A stretch of DNA of 64,000 bases, taken from NCBI GenBank assembly GCA_929200315.1, contig CAKMZB010000004.1, forward strand, positions 9,726 through 73,725, given 5' to 3'. Of the stretch, positions 53,251-61,654 are shown piece after piece. The stretch is from an uncultured Alphaproteobacteria bacterium. GTDB taxonomy: Bacteria; Pseudomonadota; Alphaproteobacteria; Rhizobiales; Rhizobiaceae. The notes beneath the pieces were generated by a model. That model worked only from the letters and a program-made list of their open reading frames with translations, was not told where the DNA came from and did not search any database. Both the position numbers and the translations under genes were made by a program. The stretch's first letter is position 1. Every line of letters begins with the position of its first letter.

Positions 53251-53711
53251 TAGAGGTCTGCCTTGGCAGCCGCTTTGGTAGCGGCCTTGGCCTGCTGCTT
53301 TGCGCCGAACCGATAGAAGAACCGGCAAATAAAGAAAACAACTAGTTCATTAAACAATAAGGCGGTCACCATGATAATCACGAAGGTCGGATTCGAAAAT
53401 TCGAATGGCGCCAATTCAGGCACGTCCGGGAAGAGGGACACCAGTGAGACAATCAACAAGACAACCCAAATCAAGTGTATCGCGGTGAATATACCACCAA
53501 CCTTCCATGCGTCTGGCTTACTGGGCATGGTGTCGTACCGGCGAAACCATGCCTGTCCAGCGGCCATTGAGGCTGCCAGTGGCGGCACGAAAGACGCCCC
53601 GCCGCCAATGTCAAATCCGGTAAAGTTTACAAGCAATATGCTGGCGCCAATAAACAGCACCGTCAGCCCGATAAGCCAGATCACATATCGCGAAATTACG
53701 AACGCGTTCAT
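53250..53711 (-). CDS. Uncharacterised four-span membrane protein (ABZJ_00895-like) inserted between soeB and soeC
   Basis: A 153-residue protein with about four predicted membrane spans (IWLIGLTVLFIGASILLVNF, then two central spans and a final VIIMVTALLFNELVVFFICR) and an Ala/Lys-rich tail. DIGGGASFVPPLAASMAAGQ resembles the ABZJ_00895 family of unknown function. Its ATG overlaps the soeB stop by 4 bp (ATGA) and its TAA overlaps the soeC ATG (TAATG), so it is translated as part of the molybdoenzyme set. It might act as an extra anchor or assembly factor; that is inference only. Confidence 0.78.
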   Translation of the reverse strand: MNAFVISRYVIWLIGLTVLFIGASILLVNFTGFDIGGGASFVPPLAASMAAGQAWFRRYDTMPSKPDAWKVGGIFTAIHLIWVVLLIVSLVSLFPDVPELAPFEFSNPTFVIIMVTALLFNELVVFFICRFFYRFGAKQQAKAATKAAAKADL

Positions 53712-54496
53712 TGCGCTTTTCCTTCCTGAGGAGTGCCGCTCAGAGCCCGATCAAACCAACCCAACAGGCCACTGGCACCGCTCGTGTCTTCCTCAACTGC
53801 CGTAGTCCGAGCGCCCTCACCCAATGCCCGTTTCTCGCGCGGGGGCAGGTATTTGTTGACCGGCTTGTTGTTCTGTTCCGGCATCAGGTCAAAGCCGCCA
53901 CGATCCGCGACAAGCTTGCTGACGGCGGAGTTAGGATCGCCGAGATCGCCAAAGTGCCGTGCGCCCGCCGGGCAGGTGCGCACGCAACTTGGGACGCGGT
54001 CTATTTCTTCCAGCTTCTCGTTGTAGATGCGGTCTACGCAGAGGGTGCACTTCTTCATCACGCCGGCGGCAATATCGACCTCGCGTGCGCCGTAGGCACA
54101 GGACCAGGCGCAGAGGCCGCAGCCGATACATTTGTCCTCGTCCACCAGCACAATGCCATCTTCCGCGCGCTTGTAGCTGGCGCCTGTCGGGCAGACCGTA
54201 ACGCAAGGGGCATCTTCACAGTGGAGGCAAGATTTGGGGAAATGCACGACCCGCGCTTCCCCCTCCTGTCCGATCAACTCGCCACCCTCCGGCACAACCT
54301 CGAATGTGTGAATGCGGTTCAGCCACGCGCCGCTTGGGTCTGCGCCATAGGGATCCTGATCCGACAGCGGCACGCCATAGCCGGACGTGTTCCATTCCTT
54401 GCAGGACACAACGCAGGCGTGGCAGCCCACACAGGTATCAAGGTCGATGACGAGACCAAGCTTTTTAGGCGTCGGGCGTGCGGGGAGCATGGTCAT
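53708..54496 (-). CDS. soeB: 4Fe-4S ferredoxin-type electron transfer subunit, probable SoeB
   Basis: A 262-residue iron-sulfur subunit with four cysteine clusters for four 4Fe-4S centres: DTCVGCHACVVSCKEW, SCLHCEDAPCVTVCPTG, KCIGCGLCAWSCAYGA and the split set KKCTLCVDRI with SCVRTCPAGARHF. It conducts electrons from the molybdenum subunit to the membrane anchor. The ATG at 54496 overlaps the soeA stop by 4 bp. It has no Tat signal, so it lies in the cytoplasm with SoeA. Confidence 0.9.
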   Translation of the reverse strand: MTMLPARPTPKKLGLVIDLDTCVGCHACVVSCKEWNTSGYGVPLSDQDPYGADPSGAWLNRIHTFEVVPEGGELIGQEGEARVVHFPKSCLHCEDAPCVTVCPTGASYKRAEDGIVLVDEDKCIGCGLCAWSCAYGAREVDIAAGVMKKCTLCVDRIYNEKLEEIDRVPSCVRTCPAGARHFGDLGDPNSAVSKLVADRGGFDLMPEQNNKPVNKYLPPREKRALGEGARTTAVEEDTSGASGLLGWFDRALSGTPQEGKAQ

Positions 54497-57333
54497 TGGT
54501 TGGTCCACTCCTTGCCGTAGCGCAATTCTTCCGGCGTTTCGGTGCGTTTCTCCTGTTCACCCAGAACCGGTTCGCTCACTGCATCATCCTCCGGTGCCTT
54601 TTCGATCTTCACCCGCAAGTCATACCAGGCTGCTTGACCGGTAACTGGATCGGAATTTGCCCAACGATGGCCATCTCCCTTTGGCGGAAGCAACTCATTG
54701 ATAAGGTGGTTGAGGAGGAAGCCTTTCTTCGCTTCCGGAGCGTCCTTGTCGAGGGCCCAGGCGCCGCGGCGTTTGCCAATGGCGTTCCAGGTCCACATGG
54801 TGGAGGAATTGAGCGCTTCCATGCGCGCCACCTGCACCTTGATCTTGCCGTGCCAGGAGGTGACCCAAGCCCAATCACCGTCCAACAGCCCTTCTTCATC
54901 GCAAATTTGGACTGGAACATAGAGCGGGTTCTTAGCGTGGATCTGCCGCAACCAGGGATTCTGACTGCCCCAGGAATGATACATGGCCGCAGGCCGCTGG
55001 GTGATGGCGTGATAAGGAAATTCGACGGTATCAATCCCCTTCCCCTCAAAGGGCGCATACCAGCTCGGCAGTGGATCAAACGCCATCACAACCCGCTCGC
55101 GCAGCCGCTCCGGCGGTTGGTTTTTGCCGTGCCCTTCCCCTGCGAGGCGAAACTTCTGCAGCACCTCGCTGTAGAGCTGGAACGTCACCGGCGAAGGCGC
55201 ATCAAAGAAGCCCATCTGCACCGCGAAATCCTGGTAAGCGGCATTGGCATGTTTGAAATACTGAGCTTCCGGCGGGATGTCAGCGTGGCTGAAAGAGCCG
55301 TGCTTTTTGTATTCTTCAAGCTGGTTCGGGTTCGGCGCACCACGGCCAAACTGGTCACCCTTCTCACCCCTCCAACCGGCCAGCGGACCAATGCCGGGCT
55401 TGCGCTGGTGGTTGACCATATAGTCGGCATAATCGGCATATTTCGCCGAACCATCTTCGTTCACCATTCCCGGCAAGCCCAGTCGCGCGCCAAGATCAAG
55501 GATGACAGACTGAAAACCACGCACGTCCCGGTTTGGCTCCACCACCGGCCAACGGATGGAATCACATACCGCTTCTGGCTCACTGATCGGTCGGTCGAGG
55601 AGTGAAATGCAATCGTGGCGCTCCAGATAGGTCGTATCCGGCAGAATGAGGTCAGCAAAGGCAACCATCTCGCTGGAATAGGCGTCGGAATAGATGATGC
55701 GTGGAATCTTGTATTCGCCGTTCTCGTCCTTGTCGGTCAGCATCTCGATCGTGCCACGGGTGTTCATGGACGAGTTCCACGCCATGTTGGCCATGTACAT
55801 GAACATCGTATCGATCTTGTAAGGATCACCCGCATGAGCGTTGGCAATAACCATGTGCATCATACCGTGGGCGGAAAGCGGGGCGTCCCAAGTGAAGGCT
55901 TTATCGATGCGTTTGCAGATAGTTTCCGGGCAAAGCAGCAAGTCCTCAGGCCCCTGCGGATAACCCAGATGCGGCCCGGCGAGTGGCCCACTTGCCCCGC
56001 CATCATGGGCCGTCGCATGAGGCTTTGGGTGTGCTGTAAACGGCTTGGGGTAAGGCGGTTTGTAGCGGAAGCCGCCGGGGCAATCGATAGACCCGATCAG
56101 CACCTGCAACACATGTAGCGCGCGCGCCGTCTGAAAGCCGTTGGAATGGGCAGAGATACCGCGCATGGCGTGCATGGAAACGGGACGGCCAATCATGCGC
56201 TCATGGCGCTCGCCCTTCATGTCGGTCCAGGGCTGCTCGATAGTGACCTCTTCTTCAAAGGCGATCCGCGCGATTTCCGCGGCAAGACCTCGGATTTTCT
56301 CAGCCGAAATGCCGGTCTCATCCGCAACGGCCTCGGGCGCATATTGGGCAGAGGCGTATTTCTCCGCCATCAACAGCAGCACGGGCTTGGCGATGCGCCC
56401 GTCCTTGAGCTTTACGGTTTCACTGACATGAGCTCGTGCCTTGCCGGTATGGGCGACAGGATTCTTACCATCCCACACGCATTCAACGCCTTTGGCGTCG
56501 CGTACGAAAAGGCCGTGATCGGCAGTGCCGGGCGCGTCAATGACCAGCCAGCCAGCATTGGAATAGCGCAACAGGTAATCGACATCGATCTGCCGCGTGC
56601 GAAAGAGTTCATGGATGAGCGAAAGGATCAACAGCCCGTCTGTGCCCGGCCTCACACCGAACCAATCATCGGCAACGGCACTGTAGCCGGTGCGGACCGG
56701 ATTGACGGAGACAAAGCGCCCGCCCTTCCCTTTCATCTTTCCGATGCCCATTTTCAACGGGTTAGAATCGTGATCCTCCGCCACGCCGAACATGACGAAA
56801 AGCTTGGTAAGCTCCCAGTCCGGGGAGCCGAATTCCCAAAACGCGCCGCCAATCGTGTAGATGCCGGCCGCCGCCATATTGACCGAGCAGAAGCCGCCAT
56901 GGGCGGCGTAGTTCGGCGTGCCAAATTGCTGCGCCCACCAGGATGTGAGTGACTGAGACTGATCGCGGCCGGTGAAGAACGCAAGCTTCCTTGGGTCTTC
57001 TTTCAGTGGCTCCAGCCAGTCGACAGCTGTCTTTAACGCCTCTTCCCAGGAAATTTCTTCAAACTCCCCCGACCCACGCGAGCCAACGCGCTTCATCGGC
57101 GCTTTCAGCCGAGCGGGAGAATAATGCTGCATGATCCCAGCCGATCCTTTGGCGCAAAGTACGCCTTTATTGATCGGATGATCCCGGTTGCCTTCGATAT
57201 AGCGAACGGTCTTTTCGCCATGCTCGCCAGGCTTGGTATAAACATTGATGCCGCAGCGGCAGGCGCACATGTAACAGGTGGTCTGATGCTTCTCGCCGAC
57301 AGGTTCGGACAGATCGAGCTTCGGTTCACCCAT
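54493..57333 (-). CDS. soeA: Molybdopterin oxidoreductase catalytic subunit, probable sulfite dehydrogenase SoeA
   Basis: A 946-residue CISM-family molybdoenzyme. A 4Fe-4S site is formed by Cys20, Cys23, Cys27 and Cys60 (TCYMCACRCGINV and KGVLCAKG), and the probable Mo ligand is Cys149 in HGGFCSVNMAAAG, as in the polysulfide/tetrathionate/sulfite branch. It has no twin-arginine leader, which fits the cytoplasmic SoeABC sulfite-oxidising enzymes rather than periplasmic reductases. The ATG at 57333 has GGAGG about 10 nt upstream. The adjacent TauE-like exporter and nearby Tpa support a sulfite role; a polysulfide or similar reductase cannot be excluded. Confidence 0.85.
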   Translation of the reverse strand: MGEPKLDLSEPVGEKHQTTCYMCACRCGINVYTKPGEHGEKTVRYIEGNRDHPINKGVLCAKGSAGIMQHYSPARLKAPMKRVGSRGSGEFEEISWEEALKTAVDWLEPLKEDPRKLAFFTGRDQSQSLTSWWAQQFGTPNYAAHGGFCSVNMAAAGIYTIGGAFWEFGSPDWELTKLFVMFGVAEDHDSNPLKMGIGKMKGKGGRFVSVNPVRTGYSAVADDWFGVRPGTDGLLILSLIHELFRTRQIDVDYLLRYSNAGWLVIDAPGTADHGLFVRDAKGVECVWDGKNPVAHTGKARAHVSETVKLKDGRIAKPVLLLMAEKYASAQYAPEAVADETGISAEKIRGLAAEIARIAFEEEVTIEQPWTDMKGERHERMIGRPVSMHAMRGISAHSNGFQTARALHVLQVLIGSIDCPGGFRYKPPYPKPFTAHPKPHATAHDGGASGPLAGPHLGYPQGPEDLLLCPETICKRIDKAFTWDAPLSAHGMMHMVIANAHAGDPYKIDTMFMYMANMAWNSSMNTRGTIEMLTDKDENGEYKIPRIIYSDAYSSEMVAFADLILPDTTYLERHDCISLLDRPISEPEAVCDSIRWPVVEPNRDVRGFQSVILDLGARLGLPGMVNEDGSAKYADYADYMVNHQRKPGIGPLAGWRGEKGDQFGRGAPNPNQLEEYKKHGSFSHADIPPEAQYFKHANAAYQDFAVQMGFFDAPSPVTFQLYSEVLQKFRLAGEGHGKNQPPERLRERVVMAFDPLPSWYAPFEGKGIDTVEFPYHAITQRPAAMYHSWGSQNPWLRQIHAKNPLYVPVQICDEEGLLDGDWAWVTSWHGKIKVQVARMEALNSSTMWTWNAIGKRRGAWALDKDAPEAKKGFLLNHLINELLPPKGDGHRWANSDPVTGQAAWYDLRVKIEKAPEDDAVSEPVLGEQEKRTETPEELRYGKEWTNQ

Positions 57334-57349
57334 TATGCGCATTCCTCCC

Positions 57350-58117
57350 CTAAAGCACCCGTACCAATCCTATGGCCGCAAGGCCAATTAACAAGATCAG
57401 ACAGATTGGCTTGTAATAGCTTACAAAGCGCGGCGTAAAGAGCGTTTGGCCGACGAACACACCCAATGCTGCAACAACAGCAAAACTGAGACCGCGGGCG
57501 ACGACAGCTTCCGTCATGAGACCATAGGCAAACAGCGCTAAGCCTGAGGCTACTTCCGAGCCCAAAAGATATAACACCAGCGAACCCCGCATGCGCTTGG
57601 CCGGTGCATCGCGCGCTAACACATAGAGCGCGACCACCATGCCGCCAATCGCGGCAAGACCGGTGGCGAGGCCAGCGCCAAGCCCGGCGCCGAGGACACC
57701 AGGCTTCGTTGCCAGAAACCGGGCCCGCACTTTTGCCAATTGCAGCGCGGCGAGGACCAGAAGCAAAGTCAGAGCGACAGCCTTGGAGATAGTAGGGTCG
57801 AGCCAACCCGTCACCCAAAGGCCAATCACCACGCCAACAGCCGAACCGATGATGAGGCCGAGCACCATGGGGCGATCAGCTTCCCGCCAACCACCCCGCG
57901 CCATGATGAGGCTTGCGGTGACTTCCAGGAACCAGCACATCGGCACCAGTTCCAGCGGGGCGATGAACGGCGTCAAAATAGCAACGGTGACCGCGGAGAG
58001 AGCAAAACCGGTAAAGCCGCGCACGATCCCGGCAACAAAAATCGCTGTGATTGCGATCAGCGCGACGTGCTCGTCCAGCGCGACGCGTTGCAGCCAATCC
58101 TGCCAGTAAGTGTCCAT
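57350..58117 (-). CDS. tauE: TauE/SafE (TSUP) family sulfite/anion permease
   Basis: A 255-residue membrane protein of the TSUP family with about eight spans. The N-terminal half has FVAGIVRGFTGFALSAVTVA and the second half the repeated GLGAGLATGLAAIGGMVVAL, the internal duplication typical of TauE/SafE. Members export sulfite or other organosulfur-derived anions. It lies 16 bp upstream of soeA on the same strand, a pairing seen in sulfonate-degrading bacteria. The symbol is given by family; direction and substrate are inferred. Confidence 0.85.
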   Translation of the reverse strand: MDTYWQDWLQRVALDEHVALIAITAIFVAGIVRGFTGFALSAVTVAILTPFIAPLELVPMCWFLEVTASLIMARGGWREADRPMVLGLIIGSAVGVVIGLWVTGWLDPTISKAVALTLLLVLAALQLAKVRARFLATKPGVLGAGLGAGLATGLAAIGGMVVALYVLARDAPAKRMRGSLVLYLLGSEVASGLALFAYGLMTEAVVARGLSFAVVAALGVFVGQTLFTPRFVSYYKPICLILLIGLAAIGLVRVL

Positions 58118-58200
58118 GAACCCCTCGACCGCGAACGTTTTCTGCGCTGGTTCCGCCTTACGCCAGCGGGCGGTGGATGGAAATGCGGTAAGTGGCTTGC

Positions 58201-59385
58201 CTACATGGCAGAAGTAAAGCGCACGAAGCGCGCCGCTCGTCCGACCGGGGCGGGGCGCGTTGGCTCAGCGTTCTCATTGCCGGCAAATTTCGTGGCTGGC
58301 CGGAAAGTCGGTTTAGGTGGGTTCTGCACCCACATAAGCTTTGCATCATCCACCTTTTTGGGCCGCAGATCCGGACGGATCGCAGCATCCAAGGCTTCTT
58401 CAGCGGCCGTCTTACGCTCCTCGGCGGCGTAGGCGAGGACATTGCTTTTTTCCGAAGGAAGACGGGCGCGGGCGATGAACACCGGTGGATCTATCTCCGG
58501 CAACGGCTTGATATAAGGCGGCGTCGGCGCGGCCGTCAGCTCGCCAAAGGGCCAAACCCGGCGCAGATCACCCGGCGACATCCAGGCGACATTCACGTCA
58601 ATCCTGTGATCCGCGCCGCGAATGCGCCTTGGGCATTCACGCTTGTTGCAGTTGATCATGGAAGAGAACTGCCAAAGCGTGTAACGCTCCCAATTGCCCA
58701 TGGGGAAAGCTTCAGCCATTTCAGGCTTGTAGCGCGCATACCACAGGTTCAGTTGCGACAGCAGACGGTACTTCCCGCGGTTGCGGGCAATTGCACGAGC
58801 GGTATTGTGGTTGGTGTAGAGCACCGGATATCGCCCGGTCTGCGCTTTGATATAGCGGGCAAAAATCTCCGCATCCTCAAAGGACATCCACTTCTCGGGA
58901 TCATTGTCCTCAATGTCGAGAGCAATCAGGTCATTCTCATCCGGTTGGGTAAATGAGAGGAAATGCTGCGCCTGCCGCACCGGGTTGCCGGGGCGGGCCA
59001 GATGGTAGGCTCCCCATTTCAGCCCCATCGCTTTCGCAAGTGTTCTGCGCGTTTGATAGAGTTCTTTGGTTAGTGCGTATCGGCGCCAGATGTTTCGGCA
59101 AAGCGCATCAGCCAAATCTCCGCAATATTTCGGCGGCAAACCATCACTGGCCTTGTTGATAAAGCCAACGAGCCGCTCGTTCTTCGGGATCTCGGTCCAG
59201 TCTAGAGGCGTGAATTCATACGCATCCAGCACCAGAGCCGATTGCGGGCTGCGCCAGGCGGTTTTGAACTCCGCTGCGTCGACCACCTCTGGTTTGACAG
59301 TCGGCACTGGCGGCTCAGACGCGTACACCGCCGGCGTGGCCACCAGCGCCAAAAAGGTTGCAATGAATACTACTAAGCGTGCCAA
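58201..59385 (-). CDS. GH25-like (lysozyme/muramidase fold) secreted protein
   Basis: A 394-residue exported protein resembling glycoside hydrolase family 25. After a signal peptide ending AVYA, LVLDAYEFTPLDWTEIP and WGAYHLARPGNPVRQAQHFL are followed by the acidic pair DLIALDIEDNDPEKW, the strand YPVLYTNHNTA and the terminal WERYTLWQFSS of the barrel. This is the fold of cell-wall muramidases, though the first catalytic Asp of the family is uncertain. The C-terminal 120 residues are Pro/Lys/Arg-rich. No ATG fits; TTG at 59385 gives a normal leader, and the frame continues to a TTG at 59460. Its role between tpa and tauE is unknown. Confidence 0.7.
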   Translation of the reverse strand: MARLVVFIATFLALVATPAVYASEPPVPTVKPEVVDAAEFKTAWRSPQSALVLDAYEFTPLDWTEIPKNERLVGFINKASDGLPPKYCGDLADALCRNIWRRYALTKELYQTRRTLAKAMGLKWGAYHLARPGNPVRQAQHFLSFTQPDENDLIALDIEDNDPEKWMSFEDAEIFARYIKAQTGRYPVLYTNHNTARAIARNRGKYRLLSQLNLWYARYKPEMAEAFPMGNWERYTLWQFSSMINCNKRECPRRIRGADHRIDVNVAWMSPGDLRRVWPFGELTAAPTPPYIKPLPEIDPPVFIARARLPSEKSNVLAYAAEERKTAAEEALDAAIRPDLRPKKVDDAKLMWVQNPPKPTFRPATKFAGNENAEPTRPAPVGRAARFVRFTSAM

Positions 59386-59478
59386 ATCAGTGATTCTCGT
59401 GTTGCTCCGCGTGCCGATGCTATCAAATTTGGACAGCTTTAAGGGCAGATTAACGCGCAACTGAGTGACGCATGACGG

Positions 59479-60867
59479 CTAGACAGCAGCCACAGCTTTC
59501 AGCGCGCCGTCCACGGACGTGATAATCTCGTCGATATCGTCCTTGGTGCAGATCAGCGCAGGGGACAGGCAAAGCGTGTTGTTGAGACCGGCGAGCGAGC
59601 GGTTCGTTGCGCCGATAATAACGGCGTCCTGGGCAAAGCAATGGGCAACGACAGTGTGAGTAACGCTTTCATGCACAGCCTCCTTGGTTTCCCGGTCGGC
59701 GACCAGTTCGGCACCAAGGAACAAGCCTTTGCCGCGCACATCGCCGATCATGTCATGGCGAGACTTCAACCATTCCAGCCGTTCCAGGGCGTAGTTGCCC
59801 ATTTCGGTGCAGTTTTCGAGAAGGTTTTCCTCCTCAAGGATCGACATGTTTTCAAGCGCCGCCGCTGGGCCAGCAGTGCAACCACCAAAGGTGGAAATGT
59901 CGCGGAAATAAGACATCGGATCGTCGGGGTTTGCACGGAAAAGATCAAAAACCCGCTCCGTCGTCACGGTGCAGGAAATGGCGGCGTAACCGGAGGCAAC
60001 GCCCTTCGCCATGGTCACCATGTCGGGCTCAACGCCGTAATGTTGGTAGCCAAACCATGTGCCTGTGCGGCCCATGCCGCAGACAACTTCATCAATAATG
60101 AGCAGCACATCGTGCTTGCGGCAGATTTCCTGCACGCGAGGCCAGTAATGTTCCGGAGGCACAATCACACCGCCGCCAGCCGTCACCGGCTCCAAAATCA
60201 GCCCGCCAACGGTGTCGGCTCCCTCACGCAAGATCACTTCCTCGATCGCGTTGGCAGCGGCGATGCCGTATTCCTCGTCCGTGTCGAATTGCGCCCTGTA
60301 TTCAAGGCAGTGCGGCACTTCTACGAAACCCGGTGTGTAGGGGCCATACTGCGCCTTGCGCTCATCTTGACCGCCGGAGGAGAGCGCCGTGATGGTCGTG
60401 CCATGGTAGTCACGCTCACGGTAGAGAATCTTGTGCTTCTTGCCGCCGGACCTGTTGTGCGCGATCTGCCGGACGATCTTGTAAGCCTTCTCGTTCGCCT
60501 CCGAACCTGAATTGGAATAGTAGACCCGCTTCATGCCCGGCATTTTCTCCAGCAACCGTTCAGCAAACATGGCGCCAGGAATGGTGCCCATGGAGCCACC
60601 AAAGAAGTTCATCTTAACAAGCTGATCACGCACTGCGTTGGCTATCCGCTCGCGGCCATAGCCGACATTGACGGTCCATACTCCGCCGGAAACCGCATCG
60701 AGATGCTCGCGACCTGTCTGGTTCCAGACACGCATCCCCTCACCTTCAACGATGATAAGGGGATCGACAGTGTCGAATTTGCTGTGCTGGGTGAGATGAT
60801 GCCAGACATGCTCTTTGTCGGCGTGTACGATATGACTGATGTCGTTTTGTCTAACATTGACGTTCAT
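59479..60867 (-). CDS. tpa: Taurine--pyruvate aminotransferase (class III aminotransferase)
   Basis: A 462-residue class III PLP aminotransferase. The segments MRVWNQTGREHLDAVSGGVW, SNSGSEANEKAYKIVRQIA and ERDYHGTTITALSSGGQDER strongly recall Tpa of taurine-degrading alphaproteobacteria, which moves the taurine amino group to pyruvate, giving sulfoacetaldehyde and alanine. The PLP lysine is in MVTMAKGVASGYAAISCTVT and LLIIDEVVCGMGRTG holds the cofactor Asp. The ATG at 60867 is chosen; the frame is open 56 codons further but without similarity. With soeABC and tauE nearby, it completes a sulfonate theme; the sulfoacetaldehyde acetyltransferase gene (xsc) is not in the window. Confidence 0.85.
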   Translation of the reverse strand: MNVNVRQNDISHIVHADKEHVWHHLTQHSKFDTVDPLIIVEGEGMRVWNQTGREHLDAVSGGVWTVNVGYGRERIANAVRDQLVKMNFFGGSMGTIPGAMFAERLLEKMPGMKRVYYSNSGSEANEKAYKIVRQIAHNRSGGKKHKILYRERDYHGTTITALSSGGQDERKAQYGPYTPGFVEVPHCLEYRAQFDTDEEYGIAAANAIEEVILREGADTVGGLILEPVTAGGGVIVPPEHYWPRVQEICRKHDVLLIIDEVVCGMGRTGTWFGYQHYGVEPDMVTMAKGVASGYAAISCTVTTERVFDLFRANPDDPMSYFRDISTFGGCTAGPAAALENMSILEEENLLENCTEMGNYALERLEWLKSRHDMIGDVRGKGLFLGAELVADRETKEAVHESVTHTVVAHCFAQDAVIIGATNRSLAGLNNTLCLSPALICTKDDIDEIITSVDGALKAVAAV

Positions 60868-60997
60868 CGGCTTGATCTCACATTTGGAGCCTGGGCAGTG
60901 GCGATTGGGCACCTTAGGCCAAAAACTGGCGGTGCGAAATTGCCAATGCGCACTGGTGCGACTTGCAGCCAGCGGCAAGCTGGGCAAGGAATTGTGG

Positions 60998-61633
60998 ATG
61001 GCCAACCAATCTCTCTCTTTTGCCTCCAAGCGCATCGCTGTGGCGCTGACTTTGGTGTTTGGCCTGTCTATGGTGCAAGTCTTCGGGCAGGTGCGGGTCG
61101 AAGAGAATGAAGTTTTCTATCATGTCACCGGTACATCGGGCTCCGCGATACTCGCCTCGGTTCGGGCACGACAGCTAAAGGCAGTCGGCGCGAGCCATGC
61201 CATTGCAGTGACGAGAGCGACGATCGAGCCGGGACTTGTGCAGTTGGAGCGACGTAACAATCGTTGTCATGTCGTGAATGCCGAACTGGTCCTCAAACTC
61301 GACTACACCTACCCGATCTGGGCTAATTCGGCTGAAGGCAACCAGCAGGTTTTGAACGCCTGGCAGAACTTCACAGCCGAACTCGCCAACCACGAAATCC
61401 GCCATGCGGAAATTGCGGTAGACATGGCAAACAAGGAATATGATTTGCTGCGCAAGACAACGACTGCTGTTCTGACAGGCGGCCGATGTGCTGATCTTGG
61501 CCCTGGACACCGGACAAAGGTTAAACGCATTCGCAACCAAGCCCACCGCAAACACCTGCGCTTTGACCATCTCGAGGCGCGACCACGGTCCAAATTGCGC
61601 AAATTGCAGGCTGTGCTTGCGCAGGCGCGGTAA
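60998..61633 (+). CDS. DUF922 family secreted putative zinc protease
   Basis: A 211-residue exported protein recognised as DUF922. A hydrophobic leader (IAVALTLVFGLSMVQVFG) is followed by ENEVFYHVTGTSGSAILASV. The motif ANHEIRHAEIAVDMANKEYD contains H-E-x-x-H, the zinc-protease signature that characterises this family. The C-terminal 45 residues are very basic. The ATG at 60998 with AAGGA 7 nt upstream is preferred over upstream frames that overlap tpa. Divergent from tpa with 130 bp between starts. Enzymatic activity not demonstrated for most members. Confidence 0.82.
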   Translation: MANQSLSFASKRIAVALTLVFGLSMVQVFGQVRVEENEVFYHVTGTSGSAILASVRARQLKAVGASHAIAVTRATIEPGLVQLERRNNRCHVVNAELVLKLDYTYPIWANSAEGNQQVLNAWQNFTAELANHEIRHAEIAVDMANKEYDLLRKTTTAVLTGGRCADLGPGHRTKVKRIRNQAHRKHLRFDHLEARPRSKLRKLQAVLAQAR

Positions 61634-61654
61634 GGCGGAGAAAGAAGGTTGACC

